Of a DNA stretch of 64,000 nucleotides, positions 15,056 through 27,923 are shown in pieces. The DNA lies in assembly GCA_900469955.1 (NCBI GenBank), contig UBYX01000021.1:1-64000 (forward strand), read 5' to 3'. Below the pieces are notes generated by a model, which was not told where the DNA came from, did not search any database, and saw only the letters and a program-made list of their open reading frames with translations. Both the position numbers and the translations under genes were made by a program. Position 1 is the first letter of the stretch; every line of letters begins with the position of its first letter. Source of the stretch: Hyphomicrobiales bacterium (GTDB taxonomy: Bacteria > Pseudomonadota > Alphaproteobacteria > Rhizobiales > Rhizobiaceae).

Positions 15056-17236
15056 ATGTCTAACGCCGACAGCATGGACATTGCCGAGCGCAGGCGGCTC
15101 GATGTTCTGGATCGCTACCGGATCGCGGGCACGGCCTCGGAAAATCGCTTTGATCGGATCTGCCGTTTCGCGTCGGAGCTTTTTTCCACCCGCATGGCGT
15201 TCGTGACGCTGATCGAAGAGGATCGGCAGTGGTTCAAATCCTGCGCCGGCTACGAATTCGGGCAGACCCTTCGGTCGGAATCGTTCTGCCAGCATACGAT
15301 CGCGACGGATGATGTTCTGGTCGTGCCGGATGCGAGGCTTGATCCGCGTTTTTCGGGTTTGCCGATCGTAAGCGGCAAGCCATTCATCCGCTTTTACGCC
15401 GGAGCGCCTTTGACCACGCCCGACGGATGGCGGATCGGTGCCCTCTGCATCGCCGACACCAAATCGCGGGCCAATTTTTCGGAACGCGAAAGGAAGGCGC
15501 TGGCCGGCCTGGCATCCATGGTGATGGAACATATCGAGCTTCGCCGCGAGGGAATACCTCAGGCCACGGCAGCGAAGTTTGCAGACTCCACCGACCTTTC
15601 CCTGATTACTGCCGATCCGAAGGGCCGTATCGAGTTCGTGAACCAAGCCGCGCTCGAAATGTTCGGCTACGAGCGCGATGAAATGATCGGAAATCCGCTC
15701 GATCTCATCGTTCCGGAACGGTTCAGAGCAGCCCACAACGCTGGTTTTGCGCGGGTGATTTCGGGCGGTGATTCCAACCTTCGGGGCAAAACGGTCGAGG
15801 TTTCGGCACGTCGAAAGGATGGCGAGGAGTTTCCGATCGAACTGGCTTTAACGGTCTGGCACGACGAGCAAGGCGTCGGTGTCGGCGCCATCATCAAGGA
15901 CATATCGGAGCGACGGGATCGCGACGTTCGGCTTCTCAGGCTGGCCAGCCAGGATACCCTGACCGGACTCTGCAACAGGCATCGTTTCGAGGGTCTATTG
16001 CGCGAAGAACTCGGGCAAGGCAGGCCGCTTGCGGTTTTGCTCTTCGACCTGGACGGCTTCAAGGACGTCAACGATCGGCTGGGCCATGCCGTCGGAGATT
16101 CTCTGTTGCAGGCGATCGGCGTCCGCCTGCCGGCCGTTCTCGACCGCAGCGTCACGGTTTCTCGTTTCGGCGGCGACGAATTTGCCGTGCTCGTGCCCGG
16201 CACCGGTGATCCTCGCGTCGCGCAGGAAAATGCCAATATCGTGATTGAGGCCTTCGAGGCGCCCTTCGAGGTTGCCGGCCACACATTGCGCGTCGGAGCA
16301 AGCGTTGGTTTCTCGCTTGCTCCGTCCCACGGGTCCGACGCGGAGGAGCTGATCGCCGGCGCCGATTTCGCGTTATATCGCGCCAAGCAGGCCGGAGGGC
16401 GCGTTTCGCGAATGTTCGAACCTTCGATGCGCAACGAGACGCTGGTACGCCGCACGCTCAGGGACGAACTGCTTCGCGCCTTGAACAGGCAGGAGCTCGT
16501 TTTGCACTATCAACCGCAGGTGATCCTTGAAACCGGCGAGGTGTTCGGCGTTGAAGCGCTGATCCGCTGGCGGCATCCCGAACGCGGCCTGCTGGCTCCC
16601 GCGGCCTTTCTGCCGGCCCTGGAACAAAGCTCGATCGCGCTCGACATCGGTCTTTGGGTGCTTGATGAAGCCGCGCGCCAGATGGCGGCCTGGAGACAGG
16701 TTGGCTATCCGCCGGTCAAGATGGGCGTCAATCTCTTCCCCGCCCAGGTGCGGGCGGGTGACTTGCCGCGTTTCGTGGAAAACCTGATCGACCGCTACGA
16801 TCTCGACCCGCAGTTTCTGGAAATCGAGATCACCGAGACCGTTACGCTCAAGGATGACGATCAGTCGCTGGAAACGATCCAGGCCCTGCGCAAACTCGGA
16901 GTTGGCGTTGCCTTCGACGATTTCGGCACTGGTTATGCCTCACTCGGGTCATTGCAGCGCTATCCTTTGACGACATTGAAGATCGATCGGAGCTTTGTGC
17001 GCGACCTGCTGACCAAGCCGAAGGACGCGGCCATTACGCGCGCCCTTATCATGCTCAGCAGCGAGCTTGGGCTGCGGACAATCGCCGAGGGAATTGAAAC
17101 GCCGGAGCAGGAAAACGCGCTGAGGCTCATGGGATGCGAGGCAGGACAGGGCTTCCGGTATGGAAAGGCGATGCCGGCGGAGGCGATCGCACGTCTCATC
17201 GCTCGGCCGACGACCGATCAGCGAATGACGATCTAG
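15056..17236 (+). CDS. GAF-PAS-GGDEF-EAL cyclic-di-GMP turnover protein
   Basis: 726 residues from the ATG at 15056, preferred over 15011 because GGAG lies five bases before it. Order: GAF sensor (about 15-165), PAS (about 175-295, with FVNQAALEMFGYERDEMIG), GGDEF (about 300-455, motif RFGGDEF intact) and EAL (about 475-720, with VEALIRWRHP, DDFGTGYASL, LKIDRSFV and AEGIET all intact). Both halves could be active, so it may synthesise or degrade cyclic di-GMP depending on signal; no RxxD inhibition site is seen before GGDEF. Soluble, no membrane segment. It is divergent from fixL, which raises the possibility of oxygen or redox input, though the PAS domain lacks the FixL heme signature. Confidence 0.92.
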   Translation: MSNADSMDIAERRRLDVLDRYRIAGTASENRFDRICRFASELFSTRMAFVTLIEEDRQWFKSCAGYEFGQTLRSESFCQHTIATDDVLVVPDARLDPRFSGLPIVSGKPFIRFYAGAPLTTPDGWRIGALCIADTKSRANFSERERKALAGLASMVMEHIELRREGIPQATAAKFADSTDLSLITADPKGRIEFVNQAALEMFGYERDEMIGNPLDLIVPERFRAAHNAGFARVISGGDSNLRGKTVEVSARRKDGEEFPIELALTVWHDEQGVGVGAIIKDISERRDRDVRLLRLASQDTLTGLCNRHRFEGLLREELGQGRPLAVLLFDLDGFKDVNDRLGHAVGDSLLQAIGVRLPAVLDRSVTVSRFGGDEFAVLVPGTGDPRVAQENANIVIEAFEAPFEVAGHTLRVGASVGFSLAPSHGSDAEELIAGADFALYRAKQAGGRVSRMFEPSMRNETLVRRTLRDELLRALNRQELVLHYQPQVILETGEVFGVEALIRWRHPERGLLAPAAFLPALEQSSIALDIGLWVLDEAARQMAAWRQVGYPPVKMGVNLFPAQVRAGDLPRFVENLIDRYDLDPQFLEIEITETVTLKDDDQSLETIQALRKLGVGVAFDDFGTGYASLGSLQRYPLTTLKIDRSFVRDLLTKPKDAAITRALIMLSSELGLRTIAEGIETPEQENALRLMGCEAGQGFRYGKAMPAEAIARLIARPTTDQRMTI

Positions 17237-17411
17237 TCGCCTGCCGGGGGCGGTGACTGCGACACAACCAGAGACAACGTTATGAAATCCGCTATTTTTT
17301 AGATCTTCATAATAATATGCGGGGTTTTGCTTGGCAGGCATTTGATTTCAATTGTCAATGATCGCCGAACCTCTATAACCTCCGGTTACGTGTTAGTGTC
17401 GGGGGCGGCCC

Positions 17412-18032
17412 ATGTTCCGGTTGACGGAGCTTTTCAACATCGATCCGAAGCAACGATCCCTGGCGCATACTCCGCCGAGGGGTGACATAGACCGCTCATC
17501 CGCAACGCCCTATCCGATTGCAGGCGAGGAACTGCAAGATCGCGGTTCGAGCCACACCGAGACGTTCACGACGGACGACGCCGGCGATGTCGCCCTCATG
17601 CAGGGCGGTGAAAGGGTGCCATCGGCGTCAGCACCGGCAACTCAGCCGGCGGACGAAGCGTCGGTCCGCCAAGATCAGCGGATCACGGTGCTGTTTGTGG
17701 AGGACGAGGCGTTGATCCGGATCTCCGCCGCCGACTTCCTTCAGGACGCGGGCCTGATCGTGGTGGAGGCGGGATCAGCAAAGGAGGCGCTTGCTGCCGT
17801 CGACGATGTGCGGATCGATATTGCCGTTACCGATGTTCATCTGCCCGAAATGACCGGACCCCAGCTTGTGCTGAAAATACGCGAGGTGTTGCCGGACCTT
17901 CCTGTCGTTTTTGCCACCGGCGATTCCGACGTTCCCGAAGCGGAGGGCTTGAGCCGGATGGCGCTTATCACCAAGCCTTACGACTATGAAGCGCTGGCAG
18001 CCCTTATCCGCGGCATGGTCGCGCAACGGTAA
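17412..18032 (+). CDS. Response regulator with long unstructured N-terminal extension
   Basis: 206 residues. Residues 1-90 are polar and low in hydrophobics, probably disordered. Residues about 92-205 form a receiver domain: VLFVEDEALIR acidic pair, phospho-acceptor Asp in AVTDVHLPEMTG, switch Thr in VFATGD, Lys in ITKPYD. No DNA-binding output follows. The receiver resembles single-domain regulators paired with HWE/PAS kinases in rhizobia (the CpdR/Sma0114 type), with no kinase adjacent here. The ATG at 17412 is preceded by GGGGGCGG. An internal start (Met63) would shorten the tail. Confidence 0.75.
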   Translation: MFRLTELFNIDPKQRSLAHTPPRGDIDRSSATPYPIAGEELQDRGSSHTETFTTDDAGDVALMQGGERVPSASAPATQPADEASVRQDQRITVLFVEDEALIRISAADFLQDAGLIVVEAGSAKEALAAVDDVRIDIAVTDVHLPEMTGPQLVLKIREVLPDLPVVFATGDSDVPEAEGLSRMALITKPYDYEALAALIRGMVAQR

Positions 18033-18042
18033 GGCTACGGCT

Positions 18043-18528
18043 TCAATCTTCCTTCATTCCGGCAGCGACTTCGGTTTTGCGCAGCAGCCAAAGGATGATG
18101 ACGCCGGCGATCGTGGCGGTGAGGGCCACAAGCCACATGCCAAGGCCGGCGCAAAGACCTATTGCACCCGAAAGCCACATGCTGGCGCCGGTCGTCAGCC
18201 CCTTCACATCGCCACGCGTATGAATGACGACGCCGGCGGCAAGGAAGGCTATTCCGGCCGTAACGGCTTCGATGAGGCGCATCGGATCGATCTGCACCGT
18301 GTCAGGCCGGTTGCCGAATTCGTGGATGACCTGCAAACCGACCATTGTGAAGACGGAAGCGGCAAGGCCGATCAACATGTTGGTCCGCAAGCCGGCCGGG
18401 TTCTGCCGGAATTCTCTCTCAAGGCCGATTAATCCGCAAAGAAGAGCGGCCCCCAAAAGCCTCACCAGAAGCACTTCAATCGCAACCGGCGCCTCGTGCG
18501 AAAATTCCTCGGCAAGGCTGTTCAGCAT
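18043..18528 (-). CDS. MgtC/SapB family inner-membrane protein
   Basis: 161 residues, four to five membrane helices. The family signature is clear: RLLGAALLCGLIGLEREFR (22-40), LRTNMLIGLAASVFTM, and the FLAAGVVIHT block. It corresponds to the N-terminal membrane part of MgtC; the cytoplasmic C-terminal domain of virulence-type MgtC is missing, as in the SapB-like short forms. These proteins are linked to magnesium limitation and acid or intracellular survival. It converges with the receiver gene 10 bases away, without a clear terminator between them. Confidence 0.88.
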   Translation of the reverse strand: MLNSLAEEFSHEAPVAIEVLLVRLLGAALLCGLIGLEREFRQNPAGLRTNMLIGLAASVFTMVGLQVIHEFGNRPDTVQIDPMRLIEAVTAGIAFLAAGVVIHTRGDVKGLTTGASMWLSGAIGLCAGLGMWLVALTATIAGVIILWLLRKTEVAAGMKED

Positions 18529-18615
18529 CGTTGATCGTCTTCCGAATGTTACAGTTTTGTGACTTTCGAAAAACTGATCCGCACCGGGATGGTTCCGTCA
18601 CCTTCCGGGATGATG

Positions 18616-19872
18616 TCAAATGCGCCCCGTGGTTTCGGCGATCACTTTCGTCAAGCTGCCGGTGGCCGGGAAAAGGGGGATGAGGCATGCCTGCAAGGCA
18701 TGGTAAATGTCGCCCTTGCCGGGGAAGAGTGTGTGGGCCGGGAGGAGATCTTCCGTCAGTTCTTCATGCCAGCCGCCGTTTTTATGATCGAGGAAGCGAT
18801 TGGCGATCGTACCCCAGATCAGGCGATAGCTGTCTTCGTAGAAGCGGTCCGCGGGGAGATGTTCATTGAGGAAATGTGCCGCGCCGGCACCTTCGCACAT
18901 CGGCCACCAGAGCTTGTTGGTCTTGGCCGGATTGTCGTCCCAGTCGAGCGTGTAGAAGAAGCCGCCCTTCTCTCTGTCCCAGCCCAGTGACATGGACTGC
19001 ACGAAGAGCGATTTTGCGGCATCCGGCATCCAGCCCTGCCTTTTGTCCCCCAGCACCCACAACTGAAGCAAGAGACGCGCCCATTCCAGCCAGTGCCCCG
19101 GCGTGGTGCCGGCCGGGCGGAACATCTCGTCGGGATGGTAATAGGACTTGTCGATGGTCCATTCCCGATCGAAATGCTCGGCGACACGGAAGCCTACGCT
19201 GCCGGCGAGACGGCGGATGATAAGTTCCGCGATATTCTCGGCCTTGACGAGGTAGGTCTTCTCTCCGGTCGCCTCATACGCGGCCATCAGGGCCTCGGTA
19301 AGATGCATGTTGGAGTTTTGCCCGCGATAGCCGCCGCCGTCGATCGGCGACCAATCGCGATTGAATTCTTCCGCAATCGCCCCGTGAGGGGCTTCCCAGA
19401 ACTTCGTCTCGAGAATTTCGCTGATATCCGCCAGCATCTCGTCGGCAAGCGGGTGGCCAGCGACCTTTGCAGAGGAGGCTGCGAGCAGGACGAAGGCGTG
19501 CCCGTAGCCCTGTTTGGCGGAATCCACGGCGCCGTCGTCGTTGACCTGCCAGAAATAGCCGCCATGTTCGCTGTCGCGGTGGCGTTCCCAAAGGTAGCGC
19601 ATTCCGTGATCGATGATGTCGCCCGAGCCTGGACGGCCGAGCAGGTACCCGATCGAGAAGCAATGCACCATACGAGCGGATGCATGAATGCCGCGGGTCG
19701 GATTGGCTCCTCCCAAGGGAAGGCCGGTATCGTCGAGGTCAAAAAATCCGCCTGCCGGATTGACTGCACGGTATTGAAAAAAATCAAAGAGGCCGTCGGC
19801 CTGATCGAGCAGCCAGCGGCGATGGTACGGTAGGTTGTTCCATTTTTGTGCCGTCGCTCCGCCGTCGCTCAT
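18616..19872 (-). CDS. AGE family isomerase/epimerase (mannose isomerase or N-acylglucosamine 2-epimerase type)
   Basis: 418 residues with the (alpha/alpha)6-barrel family blocks: HYRRWLLDQADGLFDFFQ-like start, ARMVHCFSIGYLLGRPG (about 66-82), GYGHAFVLLAAS (about 122-133), NSNMHLTEALMAAYEATGE (about 190), PGHWLEWARLLLQL (about 258) and the C-terminal GGWHEEL. The His residues in MVHCF, GHAF, PGHWLEW and GGWHE match the catalytic set. It would interconvert mannose and fructose, or epimerise an N-acyl hexosamine. The start follows a GGGAGAAGAGC site. It is divergent from metH and apparently unrelated to it. Confidence 0.85.
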   Translation of the reverse strand: MSDGGATAQKWNNLPYHRRWLLDQADGLFDFFQYRAVNPAGGFFDLDDTGLPLGGANPTRGIHASARMVHCFSIGYLLGRPGSGDIIDHGMRYLWERHRDSEHGGYFWQVNDDGAVDSAKQGYGHAFVLLAASSAKVAGHPLADEMLADISEILETKFWEAPHGAIAEEFNRDWSPIDGGGYRGQNSNMHLTEALMAAYEATGEKTYLVKAENIAELIIRRLAGSVGFRVAEHFDREWTIDKSYYHPDEMFRPAGTTPGHWLEWARLLLQLWVLGDKRQGWMPDAAKSLFVQSMSLGWDREKGGFFYTLDWDDNPAKTNKLWWPMCEGAGAAHFLNEHLPADRFYEDSYRLIWGTIANRFLDHKNGGWHEELTEDLLPAHTLFPGKGDIYHALQACLIPLFPATGSLTKVIAETTGRI

Positions 19873-19982
19873 GCTCTTCTCCCTGATGCGTTCGCCGTTT
19901 CTGACTGGAGGCTATAACTTCCCCGCAATAGTCTGTCATCGGCAAAACTTGGACAGAATGCGCCAACTAAGCTGGACTTCAC

Positions 19983-19998
19983 ATAAAGACATCTTTAT
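19983..19998. promoter_or_regulatory. SahR-type operator ATAAAGACATCTTTAT upstream of metH
   Basis: 16-base palindrome with a single mismatch, ending 37 bases before the metH start codon. It matches the perfect palindrome upstream of the ArsR-methyltransferase gene (49204-49219) at 15 of 16 bases, and the flanks agree too (ACATAAAGA, TTTATAT). Position suits repression of metH. Confidence 0.75.
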
Positions 19999-20035
19999 AT
20001 GATTAAGTCACCTGCTGCAATTTGGGAGTGCTGCT

Positions 20036-23800
<3,765 letters not shown>

Positions 23801-23821
23801 AATCGATAGCGATGCTTAGAG

Positions 23822-23844
23822 GGGGTGATTTAGAGAATCACCCC
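23822..23844. terminator. Hairpin between convergent metH and ABC operon
   Basis: Perfect 9-bp stem GGGGTGATT / AATCACCCC with a TAGAG loop, 21 bases after metH. The downstream T-run is weak (TTCCTG). The leftward ABC operon ends at 23879, so it may serve both sides. Confidence 0.65.
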
Positions 23845-23878
23845 TTCCTGGCCAGGCGGCGGAGCGATCGCTTGCGGG

Positions 23879-24940
23879 TCAGTCCCTGACGATCAGGAAA
23901 TCTCCGGACGAGAAGCGAAGGGTCAGCACTTCGCCCGGTTGCGGCAGTACGGCATCCGGGGCATTGAACATGTCGAAGGAGATCTGGTTGCCGCCGACAT
24001 CCATCTTCGTGCGGATCACCGACCCGAGGAAATGCGAAGATATGACGTTGCCGACGATCGCGGTGTCTCCCTTGGCGCTTTCGGAGAGCGAGCCGGCTTC
24101 CGGACGGAGCGCGATCGAGATCTTGTCCCCGACTTTCAATGCGCCGACCGGTTCACGCAGCCTGACGGTATTGTCGCCGACTTTCACGGTATTGGCGGAC
24201 GGATCAACGACGATCGCTTCGATGATGTTGAGCGTACCTACGAAGGACGCGACGAAGCGAGTGTTCGGTCGGTTGTAGATTTCCGACGGCGTGCCGATCT
24301 GCTCGGCGCGGCCGGCGTTCATCACGACGATGCGGTCCGAGATCGACAGCGCTTCTTCCTGGTCGTGGGTGACGAAGACCGTGGTGATGCCGAGCTGCCG
24401 CTGGATCTGGCGGATTTCCTCGCGCAGGGAGACGCGGATCTTCGCGTCGAGCGCGGACAAGGGTTCATCGAGGAGCAGAACCTGGGGTTTCGGGGCAAGC
24501 GCGCGAGCCAGCGCAACACGCTGCTGCTGACCGCCCGACATCTGATAGGGGTAACGGTCGGCAAGATGGTCGAGCCGGATCAGTGCTAGCATCTCCTTCA
24601 CGCGGGTTTCGATTTCCTCTTTCGGCTTGCCGGCGACCTTGAGACCGAAGGCGACGTTGTCGAATACTGTCATGTTCGGGAAAAGCGCATAGGCCTGGAA
24701 AACCATACCGATATTACGCTGGTTGGTCTTGAGGCGGTTCTGGTTCTTGCCGTTGATGGAAATCGTGCCGTCGCTCGGGCTTTCGAATCCGGCGATCATT
24801 CGCAGGACGGTCGTCTTTCCGCAGCCGGAAGGTCCGAGAAAGGAAACGAATTCGCCTTTCTCGATGGACATGTTGAAGTCCTTGACGACCTGCGTCTGAC
24901 CGAAACTCTTCTTGATGTTGTCAAGGGCGAGGAAAGACAT
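23879..24940 (-). CDS. ABC transporter ATP-binding protein (PotA/FbpC type)
   Basis: 353 residues. Walker A GPSGCGKTT (about 36-44), Q-loop in FQAYALFP, signature MSGGQQQRVALARAL, Walker B LLLDEPLSALD and switch His in VTHDQEEA, followed by a C-terminal TOBE domain (about 265-350, ALRPEAGSLSE). It energises the importer whose permeases and binding protein lie just upstream (13-base gap to the permease). PotA-type ATPases serve polyamine, iron, phosphonate and related systems; the substrate is set by the binding protein. Confidence 0.93.
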   Translation of the reverse strand: MSFLALDNIKKSFGQTQVVKDFNMSIEKGEFVSFLGPSGCGKTTVLRMIAGFESPSDGTISINGKNQNRLKTNQRNIGMVFQAYALFPNMTVFDNVAFGLKVAGKPKEEIETRVKEMLALIRLDHLADRYPYQMSGGQQQRVALARALAPKPQVLLLDEPLSALDAKIRVSLREEIRQIQRQLGITTVFVTHDQEEALSISDRIVVMNAGRAEQIGTPSEIYNRPNTRFVASFVGTLNIIEAIVVDPSANTVKVGDNTVRLREPVGALKVGDKISIALRPEAGSLSESAKGDTAIVGNVISSHFLGSVIRTKMDVGGNQISFDMFNAPDAVLPQPGEVLTLRFSSGDFLIVRD

Positions 24941-24952
24941 GCAGGAAATTCC

Positions 24953-25750
24953 TTATGGCCGGGAGGGTGCCATCTTGCTGAAACGGGAAACGAGTTGAAG
25001 GAGGCCCATCGAAAACCATGTGATCGCAAAAGCGATGACGGCGAGGGCCGCAGGCTCGTAGGCCTTGTTGGCGCCGACGAGCTGCAGGTAAGGCCCGAAG
25101 GCCGGGCGATTGAGAAGGGCAGCCATGGTGAATTCGCCCATGACGATCGCAAAGGTGATGAAGGCACCCGAGAGGACGCCCGACATGACGTTGGGGAAGA
25201 TGCAGCGAAGCATGATGGTCGGCCACTTTGCTCCCAATATCTCGGCAGCTTCCGTCAGCGTCCGGACATCGATCGCGCGCATCGCCGTGTCCACGGCGCG
25301 ATACATGTAGGGCAGGGAGAGCGTGATATAGGACAACACCAGCAGCGCATTGGTGCCGGAGGTGGAGCCCGTGAAGGGGAGCCATGAGGATGAATTGTAG
25401 AGCCTCAGGTAGCCGAACACGATGACGATTGCCGGGATGACGAGCGGCAGCAGCGTGATGAATTCGATGACCGGGCGGATTTGCGGCAGCCGCAGCCGCA
25501 CCCAATAGGCGGTCGGCACGACAAGCAGCATTCCGAAGACGATGGTGAGCAGTGCCATCACCATCGAAAAACCGAAGGTCTCCCGAAACTGCATGTCCGA
25601 AAAGACGGACTGATAGGCGTCGACGGAATATTCGCCGCGCCGCATGCGAAGCGAGAACTCGAAGGTGCCGATCAGGGGAACGAAGAAGTAGATGACGCCG
25701 ATGGCGATGGCGATCCAGGCCAATATCTTCTGCGTCTTCATTTCTGCCAC
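24953..25750 (-). CDS. ABC transporter permease (PotC-like)
   Basis: 265 residues, six membrane helices, starting with KILAWIAIAIGVIYFFVPLI (about 7-26). The EAA loop DVRTLTEAAEILGAKWPTIMLRC (about 172-194) is the contact for the ATPase. It overlaps the upstream permease by 13 bases (25738-25750), which indicates coupled translation. It works as half of the inner-membrane channel. Confidence 0.92.
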   Translation of the reverse strand: MAEMKTQKILAWIAIAIGVIYFFVPLIGTFEFSLRMRRGEYSVDAYQSVFSDMQFRETFGFSMVMALLTIVFGMLLVVPTAYWVRLRLPQIRPVIEFITLLPLVIPAIVIVFGYLRLYNSSSWLPFTGSTSGTNALLVLSYITLSLPYMYRAVDTAMRAIDVRTLTEAAEILGAKWPTIMLRCIFPNVMSGVLSGAFITFAIVMGEFTMAALLNRPAFGPYLQLVGANKAYEPAALAVIAFAITWFSMGLLQLVSRFSKMAPSRP

Positions 25751-26613
25751 CGTTCAGCGCGCATGCGCAGCAGGATGTAAAGGAGATTGGAGATGCCGGT
25801 GATGACGATCATGCCGAGCGCCAGCGCATAACCGAGATTGGCATTGTGCAATACATCGCCGCGGATCTGCGCGTAGAGCAGGATCGGCACGATATTGAGC
25901 GACGAGCCGGTGAGGGCGTAGGCGGTGGCGATCGCTCCGAAGGCGTTCGCAAAGAGAAGCAGCGTCGTACCCATCAGGCTCGGCCAGAGGATCGGCAGCG
26001 CCACCATGCGCCAATATTGCCATGTGGAGGCGCCGAGGATTTCCGAGGCCTCGCGCCATTCCTTCTTCATGCCGTCGAGCGCCGGCGTCAGGATCAGCAC
26101 CATCAGCGGAATCTGGAAGAACATGTAGGTGATGGTCAGCCCGAAGAAGGACAGGATGTTGAAGCCGGTGGAATAGAGATTGAAGCCCAGCCAGTCGCGC
26201 AACAAGACGGTGACGAGGCCGGTCCGCCCGAGGGTGGCGAGGAAGGCGAAAGCAAGCGGAACCCCGGCGAAATTGGACGCAACTCCCGAAAAGGTCAAAA
26301 GCCCGGAGCGCACCCAGGAGGGAACGCCGCCGAGCACGATCGCCCAGGCCAGAAAGAACCCGATCAAGGCGCCCCCGAGCGAGGAGGCGACGGAGACCTT
26401 GATGCTAATCCAGTAGGCGCTGATGATGGAGGGCGTGAAGAGGTCGGCGATGTTCTTGAAGGTGAACTGGCCGTCTGGCGTGAAGAAGGCCCCGGTCACC
26501 AGATAGAGCGTCGGAACGATCAGGAACATCAACGCGAAGATCATGAACGGGACGATGCCGAGCCAATCGACGACAGTGCGGCGGTCGATGAAGGACGTAG
26601 TAGCGGCGCTCAT
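25738..26613 (-). CDS. ABC transporter permease (PotB-like)
   Basis: 291 residues from the ATG at 26613 (MSAATTSFIDRR). The frame is open upstream to 26838, but that part overlaps the binding-protein gene and is Arg/Pro-rich noise. First helix at about 18-40 (IVPFMIFALMFLIVPTLYLV). A large periplasmic loop after helix 1 (FTFKNIADLFTPSIISAYW) is typical of PotB-type permeases. The EAA loop is KEWREASEILGASTWQYWR. Gap to the binding-protein stop is 67 bases. Confidence 0.9.
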   Translation of the reverse strand: MSAATTSFIDRRTVVDWLGIVPFMIFALMFLIVPTLYLVTGAFFTPDGQFTFKNIADLFTPSIISAYWISIKVSVASSLGGALIGFFLAWAIVLGGVPSWVRSGLLTFSGVASNFAGVPLAFAFLATLGRTGLVTVLLRDWLGFNLYSTGFNILSFFGLTITYMFFQIPLMVLILTPALDGMKKEWREASEILGASTWQYWRMVALPILWPSLMGTTLLLFANAFGAIATAYALTGSSLNIVPILLYAQIRGDVLHNANLGYALALGMIVITGISNLLYILLRMRAERWQK

Positions 26614-26680
26614 GATGCGGGGGTCTTTCGCAGGAAGGGAAGTCTTCCCGCCATAAGCGGGAAGACCAATGTTCGCAAGA

Positions 26681-27784
26681 TTACTTGACGTTGGCGCCGA
26701 CGACGCTGTCCCACTTGGTGGTGATGGCGGTCTTGCCGGCGGCCTGTTCATCGAGCGTCGGGAAAACGGCCTTTTCATAGGCTGCAGCCGGCGGCAGCGC
26801 GTCGAGAAGCGCCTTCGGGATCTTGTTGTTCTTCGCAAGATCGTTGAAGCGGATCGGGTGGCAGTAACCCTTCAGCCAGCCGAGCTGACCTTCATCCGAA
26901 TAAAGGTGTTCCATCCAGAGCTTTGCTGCGTTCGGATGCGGAGCGAAAGCGGAAATCGCCTGCACGTAAACGCCGGCCACGACGCCCGAAGCCGGGACTA
27001 CGACTTCAACCGGCGGGTTGCCCTTGAGGCTGTCGCGCCAGGAAAGACCGTTGTAGTCCCAGGCAATTACGATCGGGGTCGATCCTTGGGCGAGCGAGGC
27101 GGATTTGCCGATGACGGGCACGAAGTTGCCGGCCTTGTTGACGTCCGCGAAGAAGGAGAGACCGGCTTCGCCAGCCTTCGTCGCGTCCTTCTGGCCTGCA
27201 GCCAAACCGGCTGCATAAACGGCCTGGACGGCCTGGTTCGATGCGCGCGGGTCGCCGGCAAGCGCGACGGAATTTGCCAGTTCCGACTTTTTCAGGTCGG
27301 CCCAGTCCTTGGGTACGTCCTTGACGATGTCCGTATTCACGACGAAGGAGAGAACGCCGTAGTAGTCGCCGTACCAATAGCCTTCGGCATCCTTGGCGCT
27401 ATCGGGGATGCTGTCCCATGTCGAGACCTTATAGGGCATAAGCAAGCCTTCGGCCTTTGCCGAGGGTCCGAAGGAAAGACCGACGTCGATCACGTCCGGA
27501 GCCTGCGGGCCTTTGTTGCCCTTGTTGGCCTTGATGGCTTCGATTTCGTCGCCGGAACCGGCATCGGGGTTCAATTCGTTGACCTCGATCCCATACTTGG
27601 TCTTGAATGCGGCAATCACGTCGCCGTAGCCGCACCAGTTGTGGGGCAGTGCGATCGTCGTCAGCGTTCCTTCCTTCTTTGCGGCAGCAATCAGTTCGGC
27701 GCTCGGCTCGGCGGCAGCAAGGCTGGCCGAAGCAATGACGAGGGCGGTCGTCATCGAAAGAAGACGTTGGGTCTTGTTGAGCAC
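26681..27784 (-). CDS. ABC transporter periplasmic substrate-binding protein
   Basis: 367 residues. Signal peptide 1-25 (ALVIASASLAAA-EPS). The mature protein is an SBP_bac_6/8-type fold, starting with LIAAAKKEGTLTTIALPHNWCGYGDVIAAF as in the iron/2-aminoethylphosphonate/polyamine group. Two cysteines occur, in NWCGYG and GYCHP. Acidic and aromatic residues in the hinge (DVIDVGLSF, AWDYNG) suit a cationic ligand such as an amine, but this is inference. First gene of the importer operon, and the likely best-expressed one. The 139-base gap behind it holds the promoter, downstream of the RpiR gene. Confidence 0.88.
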   Translation of the reverse strand: MLNKTQRLLSMTTALVIASASLAAAEPSAELIAAAKKEGTLTTIALPHNWCGYGDVIAAFKTKYGIEVNELNPDAGSGDEIEAIKANKGNKGPQAPDVIDVGLSFGPSAKAEGLLMPYKVSTWDSIPDSAKDAEGYWYGDYYGVLSFVVNTDIVKDVPKDWADLKKSELANSVALAGDPRASNQAVQAVYAAGLAAGQKDATKAGEAGLSFFADVNKAGNFVPVIGKSASLAQGSTPIVIAWDYNGLSWRDSLKGNPPVEVVVPASGVVAGVYVQAISAFAPHPNAAKLWMEHLYSDEGQLGWLKGYCHPIRFNDLAKNNKIPKALLDALPPAAAYEKAVFPTLDEQAAGKTAITTKWDSVVGANVK

Positions 27785-27923
27785 GTTATCCTCCTAGGGT
27801 TCAGGTCGTGTCGGGCGCGACTCGTAGAGTCAGTTTATGTATCGTCTATGACAGTTCGGAAGCATCAGTATTTGCTCATGAAGTTCCTGATCTGCCTGCG
27901 ATTTCCAGCCTCATGATATTCAT

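Noticed and set aside
19873..20035. SAM-II or SAH riboswitch upstream of metH
   Set aside because: The leader is short and contains the SahR-type palindrome; I could not find the expected stems or pseudoknot of either riboswitch.
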